Assembly (NCBI GenBank): GCA_037447655.1 | Contig: JBBHKE010000072.1 | Location: forward strand, 75,596-139,595 | DNA from: Zygnema cylindricum | Lineage: Eukaryota; Streptophyta; Zygnematophyceae; Zygnematales; Zygnemataceae | DNA: 64,000 nucleotides | Direction: 5' to 3' | Shown here: piece by piece, positions 33,626 to 44,220 of the stretch | Numbering within the stretch: the first letter of the stretch is position 1 | Layout: each line of letters opens with the position of its first letter | Notes under the pieces: generated by a model | What the model was told of the DNA's origin: nothing | What the model saw: the letters and a program-made list of their open reading frames with translations, nothing else | Databases searched by the model: none | Translations under genes and position numbers: made by a program

Positions 33626-33674
33626 GAATTAAAGGTGTTTTAACTGAGGTCAGTTAAAAATAAGGATGGGATGA

Positions 33675-34643
33675 TGTAACAGTAATAGCAGATCGAACTT
33701 GTTTATAAAGGGGTATTTAGGTGTCATGATTATAGAGTACTAAATTTGGTAGACTTCCGCGAAAGAATCATGATATTTGGAGTTTAATTTTAAAAGTTAT
33801 AGCGATGGGTGTATTTAGGTGACAACGTGGGGTCTAAATAACAAGTGGGTATCATTGAAACGGGTTAAGGGTCAAACTAGTACCGAAATTACGCGTGTAC
33901 GTTTCATAAAGTTCTAATAAAACGTTTAATATGCACGGTGTTTAGTTTCGTACACATTTTAGTACGAAACGTCACTTTCACTTAAGGGAATTTCGTAAGA
34001 AGTTTCGCGTGCGAAATTTGTTACGCACGATCGTGCGAAGTCGCGTGTTGTTTGGCGTGCACTTTTGCACGTAAATGTTACGTAGTGAAACGTAATGTTT
34101 GATTGGTTAGTGAAGTGCTAAGTAGTTAGTAAGAGATTTCGCAAGTTTTTGCATTGGTCAGTCTGAGTCCTTGCTGATCAATGATTGGCCGAGGTAAAAG
34201 CCTGTTAAAATAGAGCGTTGACTCTGGCCAGGCGAGTCCAGGGCGATGATGGATAAATAGTGAAGTGTAAGTGTAAAGTAGACATCTTTTCCTTTGGAAA
34301 AGTTTGTGGAAATTCCGGCTAATCTTGGTCTTGAGGGATTAATACCAAATTGGAGAAAAGGCATTTTTGCATTGAAATCTCTTACTAACTAAATAGTGTT
34401 TTAGTAGTTAAGAGATAAAATTATTAAGAGTGGAGAGTAGTGGAAAACACTTTAATAAGAAGGGTTGAGCCACGAGGGCAAGAGACCAGGCTAATGTTAT
34501 GTGGACAAAAGCTTCTTCTAATTTAAAGTTTATCCTTATGTGAGTGTGGTCCAATGTGGATGTGTATTTTCCAATGTGTGGAATGTGTGGTTGGGATTTT
34601 TTGTAGTAATATGATTTTCTGAGAGGTAGGAGATCCTGTTACA
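33675..34643 (+). repeat. Element E 3' LTR
   Basis: 969 bp bounded by the perfect inverted ends TGTAACAG / CTGTTACA, preceded by the purine tract AATAAGGATGGGATGA. A possible TATA sequence (GATAAATAG) lies near 34250. The 5' LTR partner is missing, so age cannot be estimated. Confidence 0.65.
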
Positions 34644-34878
34644 CCTTGCGGCGACCATAAAATTGCTACAATTGTGACATCGATTTTAAATAAGAGCGGA
34701 ACTTCTATGAAATACAAATAATATGTGGAAGTTCGTGAATTTTTTGATCTAATAGACGCTTGTAAATCACAACTCATGTTTTTCAAACATAGTAATTTAC
34801 AAGATCTTTTGAAGCACAATTTAAAACAAGAAAACACAACGCGGTGGAATTATTTGCTCCGAATGCTTAAGAGAATTT
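34644..34878. other. Short spacer between elements E and G
   Basis: AT-rich sequence with no recognised feature. Its last five bases (aattt) are a near match to the bases after element G (tattt). Confidence 0.4.
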
Positions 34879-35294
34879 TGTTGAAATATGTGTATTTTCT
34901 AGGTCTATTTTGTTTAGATAAAAATGTTTTTCTTAGGATATTTTTTTAGGGTGAAATAGAAAAGAAGCGGAGGTAGTCTGCCTCTAACTCCTCTCTCTAA
35001 CCCCCACACTTGACGTAGTCACTGAAGGCTAGAGAGGGAGCTAGAGTTATGGCTACCTAAGCTGCCTAAAGAGATACGTAGTAGAATCTAGGTAGATTTA
35101 TGTTGATATTTGAGTATTTTCTAGGTCTGTATTATGATAGAAAAAGAGCTGAGGCGGTCTGCCTCTTACTCCCCTATCCAAGCCCCCACACTTGTTGTAG
35201 TCACTGAAGGCTGGATAGGGAGCTAGAGCCATGGCTGCCTAGGCTCTCTAGAGAAGACATGGGGTGAATTAGGTAGACTTACCAAAAGTTAGTT

Positions 35295-35369
35295 GTCGGA
35301 CGCAGGAATTGATCCTGGTACCTGCCGTACGTCAACCGGCATTAGCCGTTAGCTCTAGCCGTTAAGTCT
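35295..35369 (-). other. tRNA-like module inside the LTR
   Basis: On the minus strand the block carries a T-arm-like hairpin (CAGGATCAATTCCTG, matching the pol III B-box consensus GGTTCRANTCC in most positions) and an A-box-like TTAACGGCTAGAGC. The acceptor stem does not pair well. Equivalent blocks occur in the LTRs at about 38474-38548, 39508-39585, 42399-42474, 45096-45173, 48468-48538, 53388-53460 and 54766-54842. Confidence 0.45.
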
Positions 35370-35677
35370 AGGAATGATATTACGATATATAGGGTTTGAT
35401 AAATATATAAATCTTTATATGTAGATAAATCCGTTTAACGGCTTATAGATACTTTGTACATAGATACAGTTTGATTCAGGACAAAGTACGGTATGTGGAC
35501 AGAATGGATACCGCGCATTTGTTTCGATAGCGAAACAAATACCGCGCATTTGTTTCGATAGCGAAACGAATACCGCGCGACGAATTTCAGCGGCTAGGAT
35601 TATAGCCGGTTTTGATCGGACGGCCGCGATAGGCGCCGCGATCACGGAAATGTACTTTTGGCGTTTTACGGTCTTTG

Positions 35678-35762
35678 CCACGTCAGATAACACGTGGCGT
35701 AATAACATTGGATTACGGGAATTCCGGAGATTACAGGAACTAACCCTGATTTGACACGTGTC
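35678..35762 (+). promoter_or_regulatory. Paired G-box/ABRE-like motifs in the LTR promoter
   Basis: CCACGTCA (35678-35685), CACGTG (35691-35696) and the palindrome GACACGTGTC (35753-35762) lie 170-260 bp upstream of the LTR TATA box. These motifs recur in the LTRs of G, F, C and D and in the solo LTR at 16 kb. CACGTG boxes are classic plant bZIP/bHLH targets, so stress or ABA/light-type control is possible (inference). Confidence 0.5.
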
Positions 35763-35934
35763 GACATTTTGGCCATGTCGTACAATGGCCGTACAGAAAG
35801 TACACCGGCACCTGTACTTTTCTGTACGACACAGTAATTTGATTGGTGCCGTACTTCAGTAGATAGAGTTTTAGAGAGGGAATAGGACTTAGAAAATTTT
35901 GGGTAGGCAACTGCCTCTCTCAGAGAGCACCCTG

Positions 35935-35940
35935 TATAAA
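35935..35940 (+). promoter_or_regulatory. TATA box of element A 5' LTR
   Basis: TATAAA in CCTGTATAAATGGC, followed by the presumed start of the R region. The Gag start codon is about 355 bp downstream, still inside the LTR. Confidence 0.55.
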
Positions 35941-36290
35941 TGGCAAACTTTGGGCAGCCATAACTATCAATTTACTTGACCATTTACAGTGACTCTTTTT
36001 GCTGCGGACTCAGGGGAGTCCACGCTACACAGGGGTGTAGTCGGTCAAAGTTTTTGTCTGCCAGGGTGGATGTATTTCAAAGGGAAAGTCAAAGTGGGTG
36101 AATGTGTCCAAATCTCATATTCTAACTTTGCATTCTGTGGTGGAACTGAGCACACAGAAAGTGTTATTTCACAGGGGTGAATCTATATTGGGGTTTTGAC
36201 TGTCAAGGGGTCAGTCATTTGGGTTTATATCAAGTTGGAGTCGGCACTATCTAGATTTGCTTCTTTTGGATCTGCATACTCTGAGGGCCA

Positions 36291-37429
36291 ATGGAGCTCT
36301 CAGAGTTTCAGGTTACGGGCCCACCATCTAGGGTGCCTATGTTTGATGGAACAGGCTTCACGTATTGGGCGTTTACAATGGAGGGATTGCTTTTCGAGAA
36401 GCACTTATGGGGAATTGTTGCGGGACAAGTGAGATGTCCGCCACCTGGCTTTGGAGGAGCTTACCACGGAGAATCATCTGAGACTGCCCAGAATATCATC
36501 CGGAGTTCAGATGCAACGGAAGGTGAAGGGAAAAACCTTTCGTGGATAGGGAAATAGGGGAGAAGGAAAAAGGGACACCTATGGTGAGGGGAGCTAGGCT
36601 CTCAGCTTTGGTACCACATATAGGGATTAAAACTGAAGAAAATGAGAGGAAAATATGGGAATACAAAAACACTATAGCAAAACATCTCATACTTAGATAT
36701 GTGTCTAAGTCGATAGCTATCACTCTTTTAAGTCTAACCAAGTCTTCAGAGATATGGGAAGCACTAACTCAGATTTATAAGAGTGAGACTATTCAGAGGC
36801 ATCAATTAGTAAAACAGGAAATAGATGCCTACGTTTATAAAGGCGGTAGCATGATAGAGTTTTGCAATGATATTGCTGCGTTATATGTTGAGCTTACTAG
36901 TGCGGGATATGTAGAATCTGAGGAGAGTAAGATTAATACACTAATTATGAAACTCCCAGATGAGTACGAAAACATAATTTGTCGTATGCAGGCAATGGAT
37001 GGCTCCTCATGGACTTGGAGCTTTACCATGGGGATAATTCTTGTGAGGGAAAGCACTTTGGAGCTTTGTAGGGGAAGGGACAGGGTCAATGCATTTTCAG
37101 CTGGTGGTGATTGGCGAAAGCGTGATGAGAGGAACGGCGGTGACGAGCGGAAGCGTGATGAGAGGAACGGTGGTGACGAGCGGAAGCGTGATGAGAGGAA
37201 CGGTGGTGACGAGCGGAAGCGTGATGAGAGAAAGAAAGACAAAGGTAAACCTTATCGGAACTTTGGTGGAAAGAGAGGGAGAAGAAAAGAAAGGGGAGCT
37301 TTGAAAAAGGGGGCTTGCTTCTTTTGTAGGGAACCGGGTCATTATATGGAGGAATGCCCTTGTTTGGAAAAACTTAGAAGTTGGAATGTGGATGAGGAGG
37401 AAGAAGGGGAAGAGGAGAAAGAGGAGTAG
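36291..37429 (+). CDS. Element A Gag
   Basis: The frame starts in the LTR (MELSEFQ), crosses the primer-binding site (VTGPPSRVP) and enters MFDGTGFTYWAFTMEGLL. A frameshift near 36540 leads to the main part, 36542-37429 (GARLSALVPHIG..., EIWEALTQIYKSETIQ, INTLIMKLPDEYENI), typical copia Gag (UBN2-like). A 33-bp tandem repeat gives four copies of an 11-residue basic/acidic unit (DERNGGDERKR) at about 37117-37228, present only once in F and G. An intact zinc knuckle CX2CX4HX4C (CFFCREPGHYMEEC) follows. Apart from the frameshift the protein looks functional, as expected if Gag must be made by the element itself. Confidence 0.7.
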
Positions 37430-38054
37430 TATGGGGAAGAAAGAAAAGCACACAGTAATTGCACGAAGGCAACAATGTGCTTTTGGAGGTATAAGGGAAG
37501 TAAAGAGAGAGGAGGTACTTGAGGATGTCGAGGAGTGTAGAGTGTATGACTTAGAAATGAGAAAGTCAGTTCTAGGATCCATAAGTGAAAACGGGAAAGG
37601 TAAAATTAATCAGGATAATTTTATAGATAATAGGGAACCAGAAAACTGGTCGGAAAGGGAGACTTCAACGGATTCCGAGGAAAGGGGAGAAGTGAAACTC
37701 GAAGAGGTTTCAAAGGATAGGGGAGAAAAGAAATATTTATCAGGAATTAAATTAGAAAGTAATAGTGGAAAGAATTCCATGGGAGAGAGTGAGGGAAGTT
37801 CAGAAAATGGGGTAATTATCATGGATAAAAATATGAGTACGAAAGATGTAGATCTTACGAGGAACTTAGTGGGGACTAGTGTTTTTTGGGAATATTTGGG
37901 GGTGGATGGATGTGACATCACTACTTGGTGTGACGTCACTTGTGAAGATGTGCCTGTAAAAGGGTTAGCATCTGATGTATGTTGCAAATTGGAAATGGGG
38001 CTGGCTGTTTGGATCGCAAGAGGGAAATCGGTTTGTGTGTGGATAAAAGAGTGA
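37386..38054 (+). CDS. Element A post-gag region with RNase H remnant
   Basis: A charged open frame: KEKHTVIARRQQCAFGG matches the stretch just before the protease in element C (EVEIPRKQKCAFGGFKGEA). About 350 bp of Glu/Lys/Ser-rich sequence peculiar to this family follows, then CDITTWCDVTCEDVPVKGL, which corresponds to DITTWSDASYGDAPMRRC of RNase H in element D. Protease, integrase, RT and most of RNase H have been deleted between these two points. Confidence 0.6.
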   Translation: MWMRRKKGKRRKRSSMGKKEKHTVIARRQQCAFGGIREVKREEVLEDVEECRVYDLEMRKSVLGSISENGKGKINQDNFIDNREPENWSERETSTDSEERGEVKLEEVSKDRGEKKYLSGIKLESNSGKNSMGESEGSSENGVIIMDKNMSTKDVDLTRNLVGTSVFWEYLGVDGCDITTWCDVTCEDVPVKGLASDVCCKLEMGLAVWIARGKSVCVWIKE

Positions 38055-38279
38055 TGAAGTGGATAAAATCTTTGCTCGGATTTATGGAAAAAGGGATGTT
38101 AAATAAAATGTGTGATGCAATTATCATTTCAGTTCATTTAATGCACTATGTTAAATACTTAAGTTTTATGAAAGGAAAAGGAAAAAGGAAAAAGAAAAGG
38201 AAAAAAAAAAAGGGGGGAGGGGGTGTTTGTTTACTTGTTTGTGGAAGTTGAAAGAAAATAGACTAGAAAATAAGGGGAG

Positions 38280-39488
38280 TGTTGATATTTGAGTATTTTC
38301 TAAGTCTGTATTATGATAGAAAAAGAGCTGAGGCGGTTTGCCTCTAACTCCCCTATCCAAGCCCCCACACTTGTTGTAGTCACTGAAGGCTGGATAGGGA
38401 GCTAGAGCCATGGCTGCCTAGGCTCTCTAGAGAAGACAAGGGGTGAATTAGGTAGACTTACCAAAAGTTAATTGTCGGACGCAGGAATTGATCCTGGTAC
38501 CTGCCGTACGTCAACCGGCATTAGCCGTTAGCTCTAGCCGTTAAGTCTAGGAATGATATTACGATATATAGGGTTTGATAAATATATAAATCTTTATATG
38601 TAGATAAATCCGTTTAACGGCTTAAAGATACTTTGTACATAGATACAGTTTGATTCAGGACGAAGTACGGTATGTGGACAGAATGGATACCGCGCATTTG
38701 TTTCGATAGCGAAACAAATACCGCGCATTTAATTCGATAGCGAAACGAATACCGCGCGACGAATTTCAGCGGCTAGGATTATAGCCGGTTTTGATCGGAC
38801 GGCCGCGATAGGCGCCGCGATCACGGAAATGTACTTTTGGCGTTTTACGGTCTTTGCCACGTCAGATAACACGTGGCGTAATAACATTGGATTACGGGAA
38901 TTCCGGAGATTACAGGAACTAATCCTGATTTGACACGTGTCGACATTTTGGCCATGTCGTACAATGGCCGTACAGAAAGTACACCGGCACCTGTACTTTT
39001 CTGTACGACACAGTAATTTGATTGGTGCCGTACTTCAGTAGATAGAGTTTAAAAAGGGAATAGGACTTAGAAAATTTTGGGTAGGCAGCTGCCTCTCCCA
39101 GAGAGCACCCTGTATAAATGGCAAACTTTGGGCAGCCATAACTATCAATTTACTTGACCATTTACAGTGATTCTTTTTGCTGCGGACTCAAGGGAGTCCA
39201 GGCTACACAGGGGTGTAGTCGGTCAGAGTTTTTGTCTGCCAGGGTGGCTGTATTTCTAAGGGAAAGTCAAAGTGGGTGAATGTGTCCAAATCTCATATTC
39301 TAACTTTGCATTCTGTGGTGGAACTGAGCACACAGAAAGTGTTATTTCACAGGGGTGAATCTATATTGGGGTTTTGACTGTCAAGGGGTCAGTCATTTGG
39401 GTTTATATCAAGTTGGAGTCGGCACTATCTAGATTTGCTTCTTTTGGATCTGCATACTCTGAGGGCCAATGGAGCTCTCAGAGTTTCA
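38280..39488 (+). repeat. Element A 3' LTR
   Basis: 1209 bp, about a dozen visible differences from 35101-36310, followed by the ATTTA duplication. Confidence 0.85.
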
Positions 39489-40499
39489 ATTTACTAAAAG
39501 ATATTTGGCGGACCCAAGACTCGATCTTGGTACCTAGCGTCCATGGAATCACCTTTAGCCATATGCCTTATCCTATAGACTAAGATCAATGCTGAGATAT
39601 ATAGGAATTGATAAGTATTTAAACAAGTACCATGACAGAAATTCATTTAACGGCCTAAACAGACATGTAACATAAACACAATTTAAATGTACGTACAACG
39701 TACAATACTACACTAAATGAATACCGCACATTTGTTTTGACAGCGAAACAAGTACGGCGCATTGATTTTCGACTACTAGATTTAAAAGCCGACCTTGATC
39801 GAACGACCGTGATAGATGCCCAGATCGCGGAATTAGCGTTTTGGCGGTTTTTGATCATCGCCAGGTCAAATGACACGTGGCACAATCACATTGGATTGCG
39901 GTAATTTAGGAGATTACGGGAACAAATCCGGATATGGCATGTGTCGACATTTTGGCCATGTCGTACGATGGCTTCACAGAACGTGTAATGGTAGTACACC
40001 GACACCTGAATTTTTTTATACAACACAATATTGTGACTGGTGCTGTACGTCATAGATATAGTTTTTAGAGAGAGATAGGACTTAAAATATTTAGTAGGTA
40101 GCCACCTCTATTCAAGAGAGCTCCTGTACAAAAGGACATCTTTGACCACTCATATCTTACTGCTCAGGGGAGCAAATTCAAAGATTATTTTTGTTGCACA
40201 CCCAGGGGAGTCCAGGCTACACACAGGTGTTGTTAGTGAGTGTCTTTGCCTGCCAGGGTGGCTGCATTTCTAAGGGAAAGCCAAAGTGGGTGAATGTGTC
40301 CAAAACTCATATTCTAGCTTTGCATTCTGTGGTGGAACTGAGCACACAGAAAGTTTATTTCATGAGGTGCAGTTGTATTGGGGTTTTGATTGTCAAGGGG
40401 TCAATCATTTGGGTTTGTATCAACTTGAAGTTGACACTAACTACATAAGCTTTTTTGGATATGCGAATTTTGTGGAGGAATGGACCCCATAGAGTTTCA

Positions 40500-42118
40500 G
40501 GTTATGGGCTCACCATCTACGGTGCCTATGTTTGATAGAACACACTTCACTTATTGGGGATTTATGATGGTGGGATTGCTTTTCAGAAAGAACTTATGGG
40601 AATTGATTCGAGACAAGTGAGGTGTCCACCACCTGGCTTCGGTGGAGCTCACTATAGAGATTCATCTGGCGATTCCCAGAAAAACCAACGAGAGTTCACA
40701 TGCAACAGAAAGTGAAGGGAAAAAAATTTCCATGGAAAGGGGAATAGGGGAGAACGGTAGAGGAGCACCTATGGTGAGGGGAGCTAGGCTCTCGGCTACG
40801 GTTTTACCTGTAGCGGGTATAACTAAACTAAAAACTGAAGAAAATGATAATAAAATTTGGGAGTATAAACACACTGTAGCAAAACATCTCATACTTAGAA
40901 ACGTGTCCAAGTCTATAACTATCACTCTTATAGCCTTAACCAAATCTTTTGAAATTTGGGAAGCACTAATTAAGACTTATAAGAGTGAAACTATACAGTG
41001 TCAACAATTAGTAAAACAGGAAATAGAGGCCTATGTTTATCAAGGCTTTAGTATGATAGAGTTTTGCAATGATATTGTTGTGTTATATGTTGAGCTTGCT
41101 AATGCACGATACGTAGAATCTGAGGAGAAAAAGATTAACACACTCATTATGAAACTCCCAGATGAGTACGAAAAAATTATTAACCGTATGGAGAAAAATG
41201 ATGGCTGTTTATGGACTTGGTGCATTACCATGGGGATGATTCTTGTGAGGGAAAACACTTCAGAACTTCGTAGGGGAAGTGATAGGGTGAATGCACTAAC
41301 AGCTGGTGGTGACTGGCAGAAGCGTGAAGAGAGGAATGATGGTGACTCGTGGAAGCTTGATGAGAGGAAGAAGGGGAAGAGGAGAAACAGGATGAAGATA
41401 TTTCGGAGCTTCTTCGCATCGGTAGTATGGGGAAGAGAGAAAAGCATACAGAAATTCCACGAAAGCAACAGTGTGCTTTTGGAGGTATAAGGGAAGTATA
41501 GAGAAAGAAGGTACTTAAGGGAGTTAAGTATGATCAGGAGGTCAAAAAGTGTAGGGTAAATGACTTAGAAATGAGAAAGTCAGATCTAGAATTAAAATAT
41601 GAAAAAGGAAAAAATCAGAGTATTGAGGATACTTTCATAGATATTTTGGCGACAAAAAACTGGTCGAAAGAGGAGACTTCAACGCATTCCATGGAAAAGG
41701 GAGAAGTAAATCTAGAGGAAGCTCCAAAGGATAGGGGAGAAGAGGAACTTTTAATGAAAGATTTAGGGGAGAAGAATATTTTTTTGGAATATAAATGAAA
41801 AGTGATAGTGAAAAGATTTATATGGATCTGAAAAGGGGAAATGGAGAAAAATCTAAAAAAATGGTAGTTATCATAGATAATCATTTAAGTGGACAAGATG
41901 TGGGAGTTATAAAAACTTTAATAGGGACTAGTGGTTTTTGGGAAAATTTGGGGGATTGTGGATTTGACATCACTACTCGGTGTAGTGTGGCTTATGGAGA
42001 TGTGCCTATAAAATGGCTATCATCTGGGTATGTGTTGCAGATTGGGGATGGGACTGGCTGTTGGAATTGCAAGAGGGGGATTGGATTTTGTGTGGATGAC
42101 AACAAGATGGATGGATAA
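40500..42118 (+). pseudogene. Element G gag and RNase H remnant
   Basis: After the primer-binding site the frame reads FQVMGSPSTVPMFDRTHFTYWGF. The main gag frame at 40642-41490 contains RGARLSATVLP, EIWEALIKTYKSETIQC and LPDEYEKIINRM. The basic tail (ERNDGDSWKLDERKK) has a single repeat unit, and the zinc knuckle is deleted or shifted out of frame. Later frames (41571-41798, 41795-42118) keep the family-specific acidic region (STHSMEKGEVNLEEAPKDRG) and the RNase H remnant GFDITTRCSVAYGDVPIKWL. Several frameshifts. Confidence 0.65.
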
Positions 42119-42164
42119 AATCTCTTCTTGGATTTATGAAAAATGGACTAGAAAATAAGGGGAG

Positions 42165-43381
42165 TGTTGAAATATGTGTATTTTCTAGGTCTATTTTGTG
42201 TAGATAATAATGTTTTTCTTAGGATATTTTTCTAGGGTAAAATAGAAAAAGAAGCGGAGGGGGCTGCCTCTAACTCCTCTCTCTAACCCCCACACTTGTC
42301 GTAGTCACTTAAGGCTAGAGAGGGGGCTAGAGTCATGGCTCCCTAAGCTGCCTAAAGAGACAAGTAGTATAATCTAGGTAGATTTACCAAAAGATATTTG
42401 GCGGACCCAGGATTTGATCTTGGTACCTACCGTCCGTCAAATCACCCTTAGTCGTAAGCCTTATCCTATTGACTAGGATCAATGCTGAGATATATAGGAA
42501 TTGATAAGTATTTAAATATGTACAAGGCTATAAATTCATTTAACGGCGCGAACATACATGTATAATAAACACAATTTAAATGTACTTACAACGTACGGTA
42601 CTTCACTAAATGAATACCGCGCATTTTTTTCGACAACAAAACAAATACCGCCTATTGATTTTTGACGGCCGGATTTAAAAGCTGATCTTGATCGAATGAC
42701 CGCGATAGATGTTGAGATCGAGGAATGGGTGTTTGGCGGTTTTCGATCATCGCCACGTCAAATGACACGTGGCACAATCACATTGGATTGCGGCAACTTA
42801 GGAGATTACGGGAACAAATCCGAATATGGCATGTGTCGACTTTTTGTCCATGTCGTATGATGGCCGTACAAAAAGTACACCGGTACCTCTTCTTTTCTGT
42901 ACAACACAGTATTGTGATTGGTTCCATACGTCAATAGATAGAGGTTTTAGAGAGAGATACGACTTAGAAATTTTAGTAGGTAGCCACCTCTCTCCGAGAG
43001 AGCTTCGTACAAAAGGTCATTTTTGCCCACTCATAACTTACTGCTCAGGGGAGCAAATTCAGAGATTCTTTTTGCTCCGGACTCAGGGGAGTCCAAGCTA
43101 CACATAGGCTATGTTGGTAAGAGTCTTTGCTTGCTGGGGTAGCTGCACTTCTAAAGGAAAGTTAGTGGGGGTGAATGTGTTCAAAACTCATATTCCAACT
43201 TTGCATTCTGTGGTGGAACTGAGCACAAAGAAAGTCTTATTTCACGAGGTGAAGTTGTATTGGGGTTTTGATTGTGAAAGGGTTAATCATTTGGGTTTGT
43301 ATCAACTTGAAGTCGGCACTAACTAGATAAGCTTCATTGGATCTGCGAATTTTGTGGGGGAATGGACCCCATAGAGTTTTA
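42165..43381 (+). repeat. Element G 3' LTR
   Basis: 1217 bp, starting TGTTGAAATATG after purine tract AAAATAAGGGGAG. It ends TTTTA where the 5' LTR has TTTCA (C to T in the terminal CA). Confidence 0.8.
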
Positions 43382-44220
43382 TATTTACGATGCATTCAGC
43401 GAGATAGGATCAATCGCTTAAGCAAAAAATAGATTGCCACTTTTTGCTTATATCGATAAGACTCATCTTACTGAACATATACGATTTTTGTAAAGGTTTT
43501 AAAAAACAACCCTAAAGTTGGAAAACTTCAAAGAACCAACTTTACATTTGGTTGTGTTTGAGCTATGGTCTCTCTATAACCATTGTAAGATAGGAAAAAC
43601 ATATTACAATGACGGTGAAGAACAATGCCCCACCGATTCCCAAAACTTGCAAAAGCCAAAAGAACTGTTTATGAATTTGCACTACCGAAGTGGGGCCTTC
43701 ACGAGTATCAGATTGTTGTAGCTCTTTTAGATCCCCTACAAAATCAAAGGCTTAAAATAAAAGGGTATCGAAAACCGAAATTGAAAGCACGAAGGTCAAA
43801 CTTCGAGAAATCGCAAACGACATCATCAAAGATCACGTTTATTTCGGTAGTCCTCATCGTATACCAGAAAAACGAAAAACATCGCAAAGTATGGACGGTT
43901 TCCACANNNNNNNNNNCTAAACACATCAAATGTGTGGTACACAAAAAAAGGACTAAAATAGTACGGGAAACCAACAAGGTACATCTGAAGGAGGAGATTT
44001 AGGGAGAAATCTTTACGTCAAAACTATAGATCAACTACGTAGACGTATGGGAGACGATGGGGATTCCCATAATTTGAAAACTCTGATAATTTGAAGTGAC
44101 GACCACTTTTTCAGAGTCACATTAGTTGTGGGAGAAGAACCCTTATGGGAAATCGATGGTTGGAACGAAATATAGAAAGGTGATTGGGTAGACTGAAGGG
44201 GAGAGAAAAACACTGTGGGG
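43382..44220. other. Non-TE spacer with assembly gap
   Basis: Unique-looking sequence of unknown nature, with a run of 10 N at 43907-43916. An open frame at 43625-44002 crosses the gap and has no recognised motif, so it is not called. Confidence 0.35.

Larger units (their letters stand above)
28285..34643 (+). mobile_element. Element E: 5'-truncated Ty3/gypsy retrotransposon
   Basis: No 5' LTR or primer-binding site is present; the element abuts the LTR of B at 28285. Then come gag with zinc knuckles, protease, RT-RNase H, integrase and a chromodomain-like tail (33419-33625), then a 3' LTR at 33675-34643. The RT-before-IN order is diagnostic of Ty3/gypsy. Reading frames shift several times and contain multiple stops, so this is an old, dead copy. 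Confidence 0.8.
35101..36310 (+). repeat. Element A 5' LTR
   Basis: 1210 bp. It contains a tRNA-like module (about 35295-35369), a 30-bp tandem repeat with hairpin motif GTTTCGATAGCGAAAC (about 35518-35578), paired CACGTG boxes, a TATA box at 35935-35940, and the Gag start codon at 36291. Confidence 0.85.
35101..39488 (+). mobile_element. Element A: young non-autonomous copia-derived element nested in G
   Basis: LTRs 35101-36310 and 38280-39488 are nearly identical and begin TGTTGATATT and end GAGTTTCA. Target-site duplication ATTTA at 35096-35100 and 39489-39493. Primer-binding site 36311-36326 (GGTTACGGGCCCACCA), and purine tract AAAATAAGGGGAG at the 3' LTR. The 1.97-kb internal region carries gag and a degenerate RNase H tail only, so it needs proteins from an autonomous relative such as the C/D family. 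The high LTR identity and perfect duplication make it the youngest insertion here. Confidence 0.85.
34879..43381 (+). mobile_element. Element G: non-autonomous copia-derived element (gag only), interrupted by element A
   Basis: The 5' LTR is 34879-35100 plus 39494-40499, the internal region 40500-42164, and the 3' LTR 42165-43381. Without the nested insert it is about 4.1 kb with a 1.67-kb internal region. Primer-binding site at 40500-40515 (GGTTATGGGCTCACCA); purine tract AAAATAAGGGGAG before the 3' LTR. Flanks aattt/tattt are an imperfect target-site duplication. It carries gag and an RNase H remnant; protease, integrase and RT are absent. Confidence 0.8.

Noticed and set aside
43625-44002. 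125-codon frame spanning the N gap
   Set aside because: It includes undetermined bases and has no recognisable motif.
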